Assembly (NCBI RefSeq): GCF_963664735.1 | Contig: NZ_OY761553.1 | Location: forward strand, 3,469,001-3,533,000 | Length of the DNA: 64,000 bases | Direction: 5' to 3' | DNA from: an uncultured Cohaesibacter sp. | Lineage (GTDB): Bacteria; Pseudomonadota; Alphaproteobacteria; Rhizobiales; Cohaesibacteraceae | Part shown: one piece after another, positions 26,803 through 35,502 of the stretch | Layout: each line of letters opens with the position of its first letter | Position numbering within the stretch: position 1 is the stretch's first letter | Translations under genes and position numbers: made by a program | The notes under the pieces: model-generated | Databases searched by the model: none | Seen by the model: the letters and a program-made list of their open reading frames with translations, nothing else | What the model was told of the DNA's origin: nothing

Positions 26803-27666
26803 ATGGAAGCGAGTTGGGACGATTTGAGACTTTTTATGATTGTCGCTGAATGCGGAGGTCTTTCCGGTGCAGCTGCACGGACGGGCATCAGTGCACCGAC
26901 AATCGGGCGCCGTATATTGTCGCTGGAGCGGACGATGAATCGCCTGCTTTTCGAGCGTAGCAGGCGCGGCTATGTGCTGGCCAAGGATGGCGAAATCCTG
27001 TTGGCACAAGTGAGGGAAATGCAGAAAATATCATCCGGGATTACGGATTGGCATGGCGGTGCCTTTCGGGATCCTGTGGTCGAAGTGGCTGGAGACACAT
27101 GGCTGGCGATGTTTTTTGCGCGTCATGGCAATGCGCTTTCCAAAGGGCCGGGTGATATTCGCGTCGGCTTCACTGATTTTCATGAGAGCGGTCAGCATAT
27201 TAACCGTGACAGGCTTGTCTTTTTGACGATTACGCCGCCGACCTCTGGCAACTATGCCATCTTGCAGTCAGTCGTCATGCGTTTTGCCGTCTACAAAGGC
27301 ACCGATCTTGCCGATGTGCAGGACTTGCCCTGGGTCTCCATTGGCAAGGAAACATCGCGCTACCCATCGGATCGCTGGGTTTTCGAGCATTATGATCGGG
27401 AGATCTACAGCTGGACGAATAAGGCCCACATGGTGTTGCACCTTATCGTCAGCGGGCAGGGGCGCGGCGTCTTGCCTTGCTTTATTGGTGATCGCGAACC
27501 GTCTTTGATGAGGGATGGGGACCCGATCGAAGATCTTACGACGCGCCTTTATATTGTGGTCAATGATGATGACCGGCGCAGGTCCGAGGTGCGATTGATG
27601 ATGGACCGGGTGGCGGCTTTGTTGAGCAGCCATGCCGAGTTGTTTGCAGGCAGGGGCGGTGCTTGA
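26803..27666 (+). CDS. LysR-family transcriptional regulator
   Basis: A 287-residue regulator. The N-terminal winged helix-turn-helix is clear (WDDLRLFMIVAECGGLSGAA, then ISAPTIGRRILSLE at about 5-45), followed by the LysR substrate domain. The target is not evident: the next gene is a small membrane protein on the same strand. GCCGCCATT...AATGGTGGC (26662-26682) is an inverted repeat with a 3-base centre about 120 bases upstream and could be its operator. Confidence 0.87.
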   Translation: MEASWDDLRLFMIVAECGGLSGAAARTGISAPTIGRRILSLERTMNRLLFERSRRGYVLAKDGEILLAQVREMQKISSGITDWHGGAFRDPVVEVAGDTWLAMFFARHGNALSKGPGDIRVGFTDFHESGQHINRDRLVFLTITPPTSGNYAILQSVVMRFAVYKGTDLADVQDLPWVSIGKETSRYPSDRWVFEHYDREIYSWTNKAHMVLHLIVSGQGRGVLPCFIGDREPSLMRDGDPIEDLTTRLYIVVNDDDRRRSEVRLMMDRVAALLSSHAELFAGRGGA

Positions 27667-27848
27667 GTCGGCTTCACCGCTTGTTTGCAGCTTCTATGGT
27701 GCCGCATCTTCGCCACTATTCCTCCATACCGCTGTTTTTCGACATTCGTGTCTATTATTAGAAGCTCTCGAAAAGAGATGCCGACCCGGCAAAGTTGCCA
27801 TTTTTTGGTTTGCCGGGTGTTCAGTTTTATAAGGAAGAGAAGAAGAAA

Positions 27849-28091
27849 ATGTCCGTAAAACCGTTTGTTATCGGAGCGCTGGTTTTTGCTGTCTGTGAAT
27901 ATCTCGCCTATGTCGCCTATAGCGGCGAAACTCTGGGGGTGAGTGGTCGACGTGGTCGTGCTATCGCCGATCTGGTCAATTGGCTTGTTGCCAAGGTGGG
28001 CAGTATGCCGGCTGCGGGAATTCTTGCCGTGGCAGGATTGCTGCTGGCACTGATTGCTTTCAAGGCAGCCGTGCGCAAGGCTGCGGCCTGA
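27849..28091 (+). CDS. Small two-helix membrane protein, hypothetical
   Basis: An 80-residue protein from ATG 27849 (MSVKPFVIGALVFAVCEYLAY), with a purine-rich GAAGAGAAGAAG tract upstream as ribosome site. Two hydrophobic helices, at about 5-23 and 54-76, flank a basic loop (GVSGRRGRAIADLVNWLVAKV). I do not recognise the family. A terminator lies 32 bases after the stop. Confidence 0.72.
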   Translation: MSVKPFVIGALVFAVCEYLAYVAYSGETLGVSGRRGRAIADLVNWLVAKVGSMPAAGILAVAGLLLALIAFKAAVRKAAA

Positions 28092-28123
28092 CCGGCTTCT
28101 ATTCTGACAAGCCAAGTCTGGAG

Positions 28124-28154
28124 AGGTGCGTTCCTGCTGGAGCGCGCCTTTTTT
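28124..28154 (+). terminator. Terminator after the two-helix protein gene
   Basis: AGGTGCG (28124-28130) pairs with CGCGCCT (28143-28149, one G-U), followed by TTTTTT. Confidence 0.8.
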
Positions 28155-28192
28155 ACGAGACGAGTAGAGATATCCCAAGAGTTTTCGTGACT

Positions 28193-28429
28193 TCAGAGTG
28201 ATTTGGGCTTGTTGTCGAGAGACCGCTTGACGATGCCTGCGCCTCGACCTGCGATCAGCCAATAGACAAATCCGCCAATGAGGCCCGCAGCCATTGCGCG
28301 AATGTCTATTGCGATGGCGATGGCATCAACCGGCTCATTGGGAGAATGGGTGATGAAGAAGGACAGCGCCAGCCCGTAGCCAAGATAGATCCATATGCTG
28401 CGCCAGGAAAAGATTTCCGCGACGATCAA
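28193..28429 (-). CDS. Small membrane protein, second gene of a pair
   Basis: A 78-residue hypothetical protein with two hydrophobic segments (YLGYGLALSFFIT and AAGLIGGFVYWLIAGRG) joined by an acidic loop (SPNEPVDAIAIAIDIRA). Its ATG overlaps the stop of the upstream gene as ATGA, so the two are translationally coupled and likely work together. Family not recognised. Confidence 0.75.
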   Translation of the reverse strand: MIVAEIFSWRSIWIYLGYGLALSFFITHSPNEPVDAIAIAIDIRAMAAGLIGGFVYWLIAGRGAGIVKRSLDNKPKSL

Positions 28430-28650
28430 GCCAATATGGTCGGATAGAAGGCGAAATGTCCCAGCGGGAAGGCCAGCATAAAGCCGGAGAAGACGGCAAA
28501 CATATTCTTTGCCGTCTGGTCATGGAGCATTGCGGGGTCGTGATACATTGAGTTGAGTGCAAAACCCAGAAAGATGCTTGCTGCCATAATGGCCAGAAAC
28601 AAGCCGATTGGCACCATGAATATACGGGCAATCAGGCGAGAAAGGCTCAT
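28426..28650 (-). CDS. Small membrane protein, first gene of a pair
   Basis: A 74-residue hypothetical protein with two helices (MVPIGLFLAIMAASIFLGF and FAVFSGFMLAFPLGHFAFYP). A strong AAGGAG lies 7 bases before ATG 28650. Coupled by a 4-base overlap to the next gene; 55 bases downstream of the rlmN end, it may be read from the rlmN transcript. Function unknown. Confidence 0.75.
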   Translation of the reverse strand: MSLSRLIARIFMVPIGLFLAIMAASIFLGFALNSMYHDPAMLHDQTAKNMFAVFSGFMLAFPLGHFAFYPTILA

Positions 28651-28705
28651 GGCTGGCTCCTTGGATTTTGAGTGTCTTGGGTGAACGGGCTGATGTTTAT
28701 GAGCC

Positions 28706-30022
28706 CTATTCTTCTTCTTCCATATCGTCGTTGCTGCCGTCGCCTACAAGGTTTGACAGGCGCATTCTTTCCAATGCTGCCAATTCGGCTTCCAGCTTTT
28801 CTCTCTCGACTTTGCGCAGGCGTTCGGATTCAGACTTCAACTGGCCACAGGCGGCATAGATGTCTCGCCCGCGTGGAGTGCGGACCGGAGAGGCATAGCC
28901 TGCGCGGTTGATGAAGTCGGCAAATTCCTCGATCTGGTCCCAGTCAGAGCATTCATAGTTGCTGCCTGGCCATGGGTTGAATGGAATGAGGTTGATTTTT
29001 GCAGGAATGCCTCGGAGCAACTTGACCAGATTGCGGGCATCCAAGATGGAATCATTGATGCCCTTCAGCATGACATATTCGAAGGTGATGCGCTTGGCGT
29101 TTGAAACGCCGGGATAGGTGCGGCAGGCTTCGAGCAGTTCCTTCAGTGGCCATTTCTTGTTGATCGGCACGATTTCGTCGCGCAGTTCGTCATTTGTGGC
29201 GTGCAGCGAGATGGCCAGCATGCAGCCGATTTCCTCGCCAGTGCGCTTGATGTTTGGCACATGACCAGAAGTGGACAAGGTGAGGCGACGTTTGGAGATG
29301 GAGAGACCTTCTCCGTCGGCCATGATCTGCATTGCGGTTTTCACATTGTCATAGTTGAAGAGCGGTTCGCCCATGCCCATCATGACGACATTTGAAATGA
29401 AGCGTCCCATCTTGGGAACAATTGCGCCTGTTTCCGGCTCCCTTTCGGGGAAATCATTGAGCATTTCGCGGGCGACGCGCAATTGGGCAACGATCTCTTC
29501 GGCGGTCAGGTTGCGGACAAGTTTCTGGGTGCCTGTGTGGCAGAAGGTGCAGTTCAGGGTGCAGCCTACCTGACTGGAGACGCAGAGGGTGCCTCTATTC
29601 TCATCGGGAATATAGACGGTTTCCACTTCCACCGGTCGCCCTGCGCCGCGCGGAGGGAAACGTAGCAGCCATTTACGGGTGCCATCGACTGATATCTGCT
29701 CAGCGACCAGTTCCGGGTGGGTGATGGTGTAGACCATATCCATCTTGGCGCGCAGGTCTTTTGACACGTTGGTCATCTGGTCGAAGGAGGTCGCGCCGCG
29801 AACATAGATCCAGTGCCAGAGCTGGGCGACGCGCATACGGACCTGCTTGTCCGCAACGCCGATACGGCGCATGGCCTCGGACAGATCATTGCGATCCATG
29901 CCAACGAGGTTGAGCTTGTCCGGGTCAAGGGCAGGCCAGCTGTAGCCATGTGTTGTGTCTATGGCAGCGGTTTCCAAGGCGGGAGCCTGGGGTGTCGTTT
30001 CAAGACTAGATGCGTGCGTCAT
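28706..30022 (-). CDS. rlmN: Dual-specificity RNA methyltransferase RlmN
   Basis: Radical-SAM enzyme that methylates C2 of A2503 in 23S rRNA and A37 in some tRNAs. From ATG 30022 ([14 protein letters not shown]) it has 438 residues; a longer start at 30061 is possible. The CxxxCxxC motif is in [18 protein letters not shown], and the mechanistic C-terminal cysteine is in [20 protein letters not shown] and [10 protein letters not shown] are typical. A C-terminal acidic extension (about 40 residues, ending DDMEEEE) is characteristic of the alphaproteobacterial form. It lies about 300 bases after the ialB gene. Confidence 0.96.
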   Translation of the reverse strand: MTHASSLETTPQAPALETAAIDTTHGYSWPALDPDKLNLVGMDRNDLSEAMRRIGVADKQVRMRVAQLWHWIYVRGATSFDQMTNVSKDLRAKMDMVYTITHPELVAEQISVDGTRKWLLRFPPRGAGRPVEVETVYIPDENRGTLCVSSQVGCTLNCTFCHTGTQKLVRNLTAEEIVAQLRVAREMLNDFPEREPETGAIVPKMGRFISNVVMMGMGEPLFNYDNVKTAMQIMADGEGLSISKRRLTLSTSGHVPNIKRTGEEIGCMLAISLHATNDELRDEIVPINKKWPLKELLEACRTYPGVSNAKRITFEYVMLKGINDSILDARNLVKLLRGIPAKINLIPFNPWPGSNYECSDWDQIEEFADFINRAGYASPVRTPRGRDIYAACGQLKSESERLRKVEREKLEAELAALERMRLSNLVGDGSNDDMEEEE

Positions 30023-30330
30023 AAATTTTTCACCGCAGTTTGGTGCGGTTCCTCTTTTCAAGGCCGATCACGAAGTGGCGCGCCCATGTTGTTGCATGTG
30101 CGTGCATGTCATTGCGCGATCCTTTAAGGCTGCCATTCCGGAACGACCCCACCCATTGGCGGTCTGAGGCCTGAACCTTGCCCTTTTTTCAGCACATGCT
30201 GTCCATCAGGGGGCAGTCTGATTTGGTTTCTTTGCGAATTTGCGGGTGTATAAAGCAAAAAAGCGGCCTTGTCAGCCGCTTTTGTCACTTTAAATCTCAC
30301 TTTGTTTAACAGCAAAGCACTTGGCTTGCC
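30023..30330. other. Gap between ialB and rlmN
   Basis: About 310 bases. It contains the ialB terminator at 30255-30283 and, presumably, the rlmN promoter. Nothing else supported. Confidence 0.5.
30255..30283 (-). terminator. Terminator after the ialB gene
   Basis: AAAAGCGGC (30259-30267) pairs with GCCGCTTTT (30275-30283). On - it ends in CTTTTTTGC, fitting the ialB transcript. Confidence 0.88.
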
Positions 30331-30843
30331 TTACTGGCAGACTGCCAGAGCTTTTTGGGTTGCTGCCGTCACTCCAGAGAGGGAGTAGGTGTCAACAGTT
30401 ACTGTGCCACGTGAGGATGTACCTCTGACGACCATGCTAGAGCCACGACGCATCGCATTTACGAGGCGTGCTTCTTCAGCGGCGTTTTCGAGCCAGGCAC
30501 CATCACCAGACGTGTAAAGAGAGAAGGTATCAGAGCCAACCTGAATGGTCGTCTTGGATCCTTCTTTATATGGGTAACCAGTGATGACATTCACTTCTTC
30601 GCGCACACCTTCACGAGGGCGTGTCGTTATGAAGAAATAAACCGGATCGCGGTTTACATTCTTGGGCTCCATGTCTTTCGGCTGGCTAACCGCGAAACAC
30701 ATTTTGCCGCGTTGTGGGTCATTAAACTGATAAGCACCCCAATCTTTAAATTGCTCGACGCGAGTGGCCGCGCCCTGAGCGAACGCTGCAGTGGCGGAAA
30801 GTGCGAGAAGGGTGGCTGCTCCGAGGATATTTACGCTTTTCAT
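30331..30843 (-). CDS. Invasion-associated locus B (IalB) family protein
   Basis: A 170-residue secreted protein from ATG 30843 (MKSVNILGAATLLALSATAAFAQ), a standard signal peptide; a start at 30897 would bury it. The mature part shows the IalB pattern: FKDWGAYQFNDPQRGKMCFAVSQPKD, then YPYKEGSKTTIQVG and a C-terminal ALAVCQ cysteine that may pair with the first. Named for a Bartonella invasion locus, but the family is widespread in free-living Hyphomicrobiales, where its role is unclear. Adjacent to rlmN, as I recall in relatives. Confidence 0.9.
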   Translation of the reverse strand: MKSVNILGAATLLALSATAAFAQGAATRVEQFKDWGAYQFNDPQRGKMCFAVSQPKDMEPKNVNRDPVYFFITTRPREGVREEVNVITGYPYKEGSKTTIQVGSDTFSLYTSGDGAWLENAAEEARLVNAMRRGSSMVVRGTSSRGTVTVDTYSLSGVTAATQKALAVCQ

Positions 30844-31112
30844 CTCTACCTGTCGCTTTCGACTGGATGCCAACAGGAGCCAACAGCTCCAATTCATTCA
30901 TTTAACATTTACCAAAGTCAGGGTTACCAAACCGTGAAGTTGACACAAATTTTGATATTTTTCTGGCCGACTTTCGCTATTTGCCTGATTTGGGTTGAAA
31001 TTAGTGATATCGACGCAAAGATTCAACGCAAATGCGGCAAGAGATGGGCACCGGCGTTATCTTCGCTTTGCGATCTTGCTTTTATTCGTGCCAGAGGGAG
31101 AACAATGGGCGA

Positions 31113-31655
31113 TTAGCCCTTGAGACCGTCTGGAATTCCTGAGCGGAATTTCGGTTGGCCATGCTGGTGAACCTTTGCTTCTCTGGGGCCTCCGGCGCGC
31201 ACAGGTCTGTCGGTGAACCCTCCCATGGACTGGACGCGATCATACATGATGATTGCGCCGGCCGTTGCCACGTTTAGGCAGAAGCGTGTCGGGATCTTTA
31301 CGATGAAGTCGCATTTGTCTTGCATGGCTTGGGAGAGATTGCCGCGCTCGGGACCCAGAATATAGGCCGCTTTGGTCGGATGCCTGAAACTGGGCAGGTC
31401 TACTGCGTCGTCGGTCAGTTCCACGCCAACCAGTCTGCAATCTTTCGGCAAGATCAGTTCTTCTTCGTTGGCCCAAGGGTAATATGGCAAGTGATCGCCA
31501 CTGTTTGATGTGTCAGTTCCCGGCTTGGCAAACGTTCTTTCCGCAGCAATTGTGAAAAAGAAGCTGGCTCCAAAAGCGTGAGCAGTTCGGACCAGATTGC
31601 CGAAATTGCCTTCTTTGGATAGTCCCTGCACTCCGACTGCAAAATATCCGCGCAT
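31113..31655 (-). CDS. SpoU/TrmH-family RNA 2'-O-methyltransferase
   Basis: SPOUT-fold methyltransferase of 180 residues from ATG 31655 (MRGYFAVGVQGLSKEGNFGN); the frame extends upstream but the extension is unlike the family and runs into the divergent gene. Conserved motifs: NFGNLVRTAHAFG, YILGPERGNLS and the knot region FCLNVATAGAIIMYDR. The target may be tRNA or rRNA ribose; the protein is shorter than RlmB, so I give no symbol. Divergent from the quinone oxidoreductase gene. Confidence 0.87.
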   Translation of the reverse strand: MRGYFAVGVQGLSKEGNFGNLVRTAHAFGASFFFTIAAERTFAKPGTDTSNSGDHLPYYPWANEEELILPKDCRLVGVELTDDAVDLPSFRHPTKAAYILGPERGNLSQAMQDKCDFIVKIPTRFCLNVATAGAIIMYDRVQSMGGFTDRPVRAGGPREAKVHQHGQPKFRSGIPDGLKG

Positions 31656-31908
31656 ATGCTGTGTTTCTTCCGGTTTGTTTGTTCTTGCCGCTTGAGCGGT
31701 CTCGTGATCCGGCAGGATTGCCGAAGTTGCGCCTTTCTTAAAACAGATTTTCCGAAAAGAAAACCTTGCGAATCTCTGTTTGAGAAAAGCCAGATGGGTT
31801 CTCTTGGCGCGTTTGGCTGATCCAAAGTGGTATCCATCTTTTTGCGACTTCATCATACATATGGCTCGTGATAGGTCTTGAGGAAGGTTGGAATAAGGGG
31901 GGTAAGCA

Positions 31909-32883
31909 ATGAGAGCGATCATTTGTGATGCGTTTGAGGGGATCGAGAATCTGAAACTGGTCGAGCTGGAGAAACCAACTGCGGGACCGGGAGAAGTCTT
32001 GATTCGGGTGAAGGCTGCCGCTCTCAACTTTTTTGATACGCTTATTATTCGCAACAAATATCAGTATACGCCTGACTTGCCCTTTTCGCCTGCAGGAGAG
32101 GTTGCTGGCCTTATTGAGGCCGTGGGTGAAGGTGTGGATCGCAAGCGTGTTGGCCAAAAGGCTTTGGCCTATATTCGTTGGGGTGGTGCAAGGGATTATG
32201 TTGTGGTGCCTGATGAAGAGGCGATTACGGTGCCGCAACAGTTATATTTCGAACAGGCCGCCGGGCTGATGATCACCTACGGCACGACCATATATGGTCT
32301 TAAAAGTCGTGCAAAATTGCAGCAGGGTGAAGTGCTTGCTGTGTTGGGGGCTGCTGGCGGTGTGGGGCTGGCGGCCGTTGAAATCGGTAAGCTGATGGGG
32401 GCTCGCGTCATTGCCTGTGCGTCTTCCGAGGAAAAATTGCAGTTATGTGCGGAGCATGGCGCCGATGAGCTTGTCAATTACAAGACCTCCGACCTCAAGC
32501 AGACGCTGAAGGATCTGACGAATGGACGCGGGGTTGATGTGGTTTATGATCCTGTTGGGGGTGATCTGTCCGAAGCAGCCTTGCGGGCAACCGGTTGGTA
32601 TGGCCGCTTCCTCGTGATCGGCTTTGCCTCGGGGACTATTCCGAAAATGCCACTTAATCTGGTTATGCTCAAAAGTGTGGACCTACTCGGTGTCTTCTGG
32701 GGCGAAGGAATCCGAAAAGACCCTGCCAACCATGCTGCGAATATGAAGCAGATCATGGAATGGGTGGCAAGCGGAGATCTCAAGCCATATGTGGAACGAC
32801 GGTACCCACTTGAGCAAACTGCTGAAGCGATTCGGGTCATTGCCAACCGTGAAGCAAGGGGCAAAGTGGTTCTTTATTTCTGA
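31909..32883 (+). CDS. NADPH:quinone oxidoreductase family protein
   Basis: Medium-chain dehydrogenase/reductase of the zinc-free quinone reductase group, 324 residues, soluble. The GroES-like domain starts at MRAIICDAFEGIENLKLVE; the Rossmann NADPH motif is GAAGGVGLAAVEIGKL (about 145-160). No zinc-ligand cysteine set is seen. It probably reduces quinones or enones in detoxification, substrate unknown. A very strong AAGGGGGGTAA precedes ATG 31909. Confidence 0.9.
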   Translation: MRAIICDAFEGIENLKLVELEKPTAGPGEVLIRVKAAALNFFDTLIIRNKYQYTPDLPFSPAGEVAGLIEAVGEGVDRKRVGQKALAYIRWGGARDYVVVPDEEAITVPQQLYFEQAAGLMITYGTTIYGLKSRAKLQQGEVLAVLGAAGGVGLAAVEIGKLMGARVIACASSEEKLQLCAEHGADELVNYKTSDLKQTLKDLTNGRGVDVVYDPVGGDLSEAALRATGWYGRFLVIGFASGTIPKMPLNLVMLKSVDLLGVFWGEGIRKDPANHAANMKQIMEWVASGDLKPYVERRYPLEQTAEAIRVIANREARGKVVLYF

Positions 32884-32907
32884 TGTAGCGGATGCTCACC
32901 CCCGGAT

Positions 32908-33333
32908 TTACCGCTCGACATAGACGTCATGCTCGGCCAGAGCCTGTTTGGCGCGTAAGCGATGCTTGTCGGTGATGTTGCTATGCACAGTCTTGATGAC
33001 ATAGGTCAGCAGGGCAATGTCATCGGCAAAGCCGAGGCCGAAGATCATGTCAGGGATGGCATCAAGCGGCAAAACGAAATAGGCCAGAGCGCCGATCAGC
33101 GAGAGCCTGACCTTGACCGGTGTCTCGGGGTCAAAGGCGCAATAATAGGCGGCGACAACGTCTTCTATAATGGGAACCTGCTTGGCAGCTTTCCTGACGA
33201 CAGACCAGAATTTCTTGCGTACATTGGCCGCTTTCCTGGCCATTGATGAATCGCGCTTGCCATCTTCATCCTCGGCTGCTTTCTCTGGTGGGAGCAGTTC
33301 GATTTCATCTTCACTATAATGCTTGTCAACCAT
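32908..33333 (-). CDS. DUF1232 (YkvA-like) protein
   Basis: A 141-residue protein from ATG 33333 (MVDKHYSEDEIELLPPE) with GGGAAAG 7 bases upstream. An acidic and then basic N-terminal half precedes the DUF1232 core, VRLSLIGALAYFVLPLDAIPD, followed by GFADDIALLTYVI. The core is a short membrane-associated helix pair found in many bacteria; function unknown. Confidence 0.88.
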   Translation of the reverse strand: MVDKHYSEDEIELLPPEKAAEDEDGKRDSSMARKAANVRKKFWSVVRKAAKQVPIIEDVVAAYYCAFDPETPVKVRLSLIGALAYFVLPLDAIPDMIFGLGFADDIALLTYVIKTVHSNITDKHRLRAKQALAEHDVYVER

Positions 33334-33515
33334 GCCTTGTCTTTCCCGCATCGATACGCCCTATTGATATGGGGAGAGGGGATGGGAAAGGCAAGCGGCG
33401 CGTGGCATGAGCGAGATTTTCGTATATTCCTTGCTTATGATTTTACAGATTTGGCATTCGGGGCTGGTATTGGTTTCAGCAATTCCTTGAAAAGTGATTT
33501 TGAGAGAGACGTGCA

Positions 33516-34796
33516 ATGATAGAAGATTTCTCCTATTTCTGTTTCGAAGCTTCGATTGGTCTGGCTTTGATCAGCATCTTTTTGCCGATCTTTCTTGTGT
33601 GGCGGGCTGCCGGCATTTCTGTCTGCCTGTTTGTTTCGGCTCTCATTTTTGACAATCCCAGTGTTTCGTATCGCGATGATCCCGTCGGTGAGATGGGAAT
33701 CTGGTTCATTCTGTTGTTTTTTGTCGGCTATGGTCTCTTGCTACTCATCCGATTTGGGATTGCTGCGGTTCGCAGTGATCTGGAGCTGAAGACCTTTGCA
33801 GGTCCACGAAATAGCTTCATGAATTGGGTCGATCTAGCTATGTTGGTGGTGTTGGGCGTGACTTTGGGTCTGTATCAGACCTTCTATCTGGCCAACACTC
33901 TTTCCGGTATGGATCTTGGCGTGAGGCTCGATATCGGCATTGCTATCGCTGCGGTTGTCGTGGCGGCCCTTTTTCTGCTCATATTAAAACGAAAATACTC
34001 TGCCGTTGTTTCGACGGCGTTTTTAACCCTGGCAGTTATTGCATTTGCGGGGTCTCTACAAGCCGACCGTATTTTTCGTTCGGCGGAGGCTTTCGCAAAA
34101 GGGAAGCCGTGGTGTTTGTCTGCCTCCGATAGCATCGGCAGGATCACGAGCATTGAGGAGCTGGGTTTCTTTTCTTTGCCCAAGGCCGATAGCGTATCTC
34201 ATCTCAATTTGCTGATTCGGGACAGCTCAAAACCCTTGCTGGTTGCTCACTGGTCGGTCAGGAACCAAAATTTCGAGAATGCAAGCTGGGGCCGACCGGG
34301 AGTGGCCAGTTGTCATCCTGTCATCGATTTTGAAACTGTGCTCAAAAGCGGAACCATCAATCGCGACGCTTATGCGGTTGGGCAAAAGGTCTATTCCGTT
34401 CCGCAATCCTATCATCCTCGTGCCTACACGGATCGATTGGAACTGCTAAGTGACTTGCTGGTCAAGCGTGGCAGTCTCGAATTGAATTACGGTCTTCGAA
34501 GACCCCATTCATCCTACATCGACAAGACGCTTTCTGACATGCCAAGCCTTGAGGCCCTGAAATCTGGAACACTGCCTGAAAATGAAGGCGAACAGTACAA
34601 GGGCAAAGACGAGCAAAAGGAGAGGGATATTGTTATCGATTGCCGCAATGGATATGCGGCTGATGATGTCTGCTCTGTCCATGTCTACGAGAAGCAGAAA
34701 TATTACAGGTTTACTTTGCTCCCAGACCAAATCCACCAATGGGCTGGTGCGACTGAAAGGGTAGAGAAACTGTTCAAGAGCTTACAAATGCAATAA
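33516..34796 (+). CDS. Large hypothetical membrane protein
   Basis: A 426-residue protein that I cannot assign. The first about 185 residues contain five to six hydrophobic segments (about 10-30, 32-48, 60-80, 105-125, 133-155, 163-182). The remaining 240 residues are hydrophilic and probably one extracytoplasmic or cytoplasmic domain with four cysteines (PWCLSAS, VASCHPV, IDCRNG, DDVCSVHV), possibly two disulfides if periplasmic. GAGAGAG precedes ATG 33516, which overlaps the stop of a 45-codon frame as ATGA. No operon partner downstream except DoxX 117 bases on. Confidence 0.75.
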   Translation: MIEDFSYFCFEASIGLALISIFLPIFLVWRAAGISVCLFVSALIFDNPSVSYRDDPVGEMGIWFILLFFVGYGLLLLIRFGIAAVRSDLELKTFAGPRNSFMNWVDLAMLVVLGVTLGLYQTFYLANTLSGMDLGVRLDIGIAIAAVVVAALFLLILKRKYSAVVSTAFLTLAVIAFAGSLQADRIFRSAEAFAKGKPWCLSASDSIGRITSIEELGFFSLPKADSVSHLNLLIRDSSKPLLVAHWSVRNQNFENASWGRPGVASCHPVIDFETVLKSGTINRDAYAVGQKVYSVPQSYHPRAYTDRLELLSDLLVKRGSLELNYGLRRPHSSYIDKTLSDMPSLEALKSGTLPENEGEQYKGKDEQKERDIVIDCRNGYAADDVCSVHVYEKQKYYRFTLLPDQIHQWAGATERVEKLFKSLQMQ

Positions 34797-34913
34797 GGAA
34801 TGATTTGTTGAAAGTAATTCAATATCTTCAACATTTCAATCTTAATAATACAGATCTATCTTTGCCTCAACAAACAAACGCCGCAGGCTTGCGGCTCTTA
34901 TGAGGACAAAAAA

Positions 34914-35345
34914 ATGATCGACCTTTCTTCCAATATCCTTGGCGTTGCAGGCGCCGGTTCTGTTAGCGCAATTGCTCTTGCTGCCCTGTTGCTTCGAGTC
35001 GTACTCGGTGGCCTTTTCCTGGCTCACGCCTATCTTAAATATTTTATCTTCACGCCTAAAGGTGCCGCTGGTTACTTCGCATCCCTTGGTGTCCCAGGCT
35101 GGTTTGCTTATCTGACCATTGCAGCGGAAACCCTTGGCGGTGTTGCCTTGATCGTGGGTTTCCAGACCAGTCTTGTCGCTTTGTTCCTGATCCCTACCTT
35201 GCTGGGCGCTTCCATTCTCGCTCATGGTAAAAACGGTTTTTGGTTCACGAATGAAAATGGCGGCTGGGAATATCCTGCCTTCTGGACTGTAGCCTTGTTT
35301 GTTCAGGTTTTGCTTGGCGGTGGCGCATTGGCTCTGACTGCCTAA
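34914..35345 (+). CDS. DoxX family membrane protein
   Basis: A 143-residue, four-helix protein with the DoxX pattern: LLLRVVLGGLFLAHAYLKYF near residues 25-44, then FASLGVPGWFAYLTIAAETLGG and a last helix ALFVQVLLGGGALAL. GAGGAC lies 6 bases before the ATG. DoxX proteins are small quinone- or redox-linked membrane proteins of uncertain role. A strong bidirectional terminator follows. Confidence 0.87.
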   Translation: MIDLSSNILGVAGAGSVSAIALAALLLRVVLGGLFLAHAYLKYFIFTPKGAAGYFASLGVPGWFAYLTIAAETLGGVALIVGFQTSLVALFLIPTLLGASILAHGKNGFWFTNENGGWEYPAFWTVALFVQVLLGGGALALTA

Positions 35346-35424
35346 CCTCTGAAGAACCAACCAACCTATTTATGAAACGGCACAACAAGAGCATTCTGAC
35401 CCGTGCCTGGTCGCCGTTCCAACA

Positions 35425-35457
35425 AAAAGCCCGAAGCGATTGGCTTCGGGCTTTTTT
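35425..35457. terminator. Bidirectional terminator between doxX-like gene and purH
   Basis: AAAAAGCCCGAAGC pairs with GCTTCGGGCTTTTTT around GATTG; T tracts on both strands. Confidence 0.92.
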
Positions 35458-35502
35458 GTGTCTGGCTATCAGCGCCGTGAAGTTTGGTTTTGCCAAACGC
35501 TG

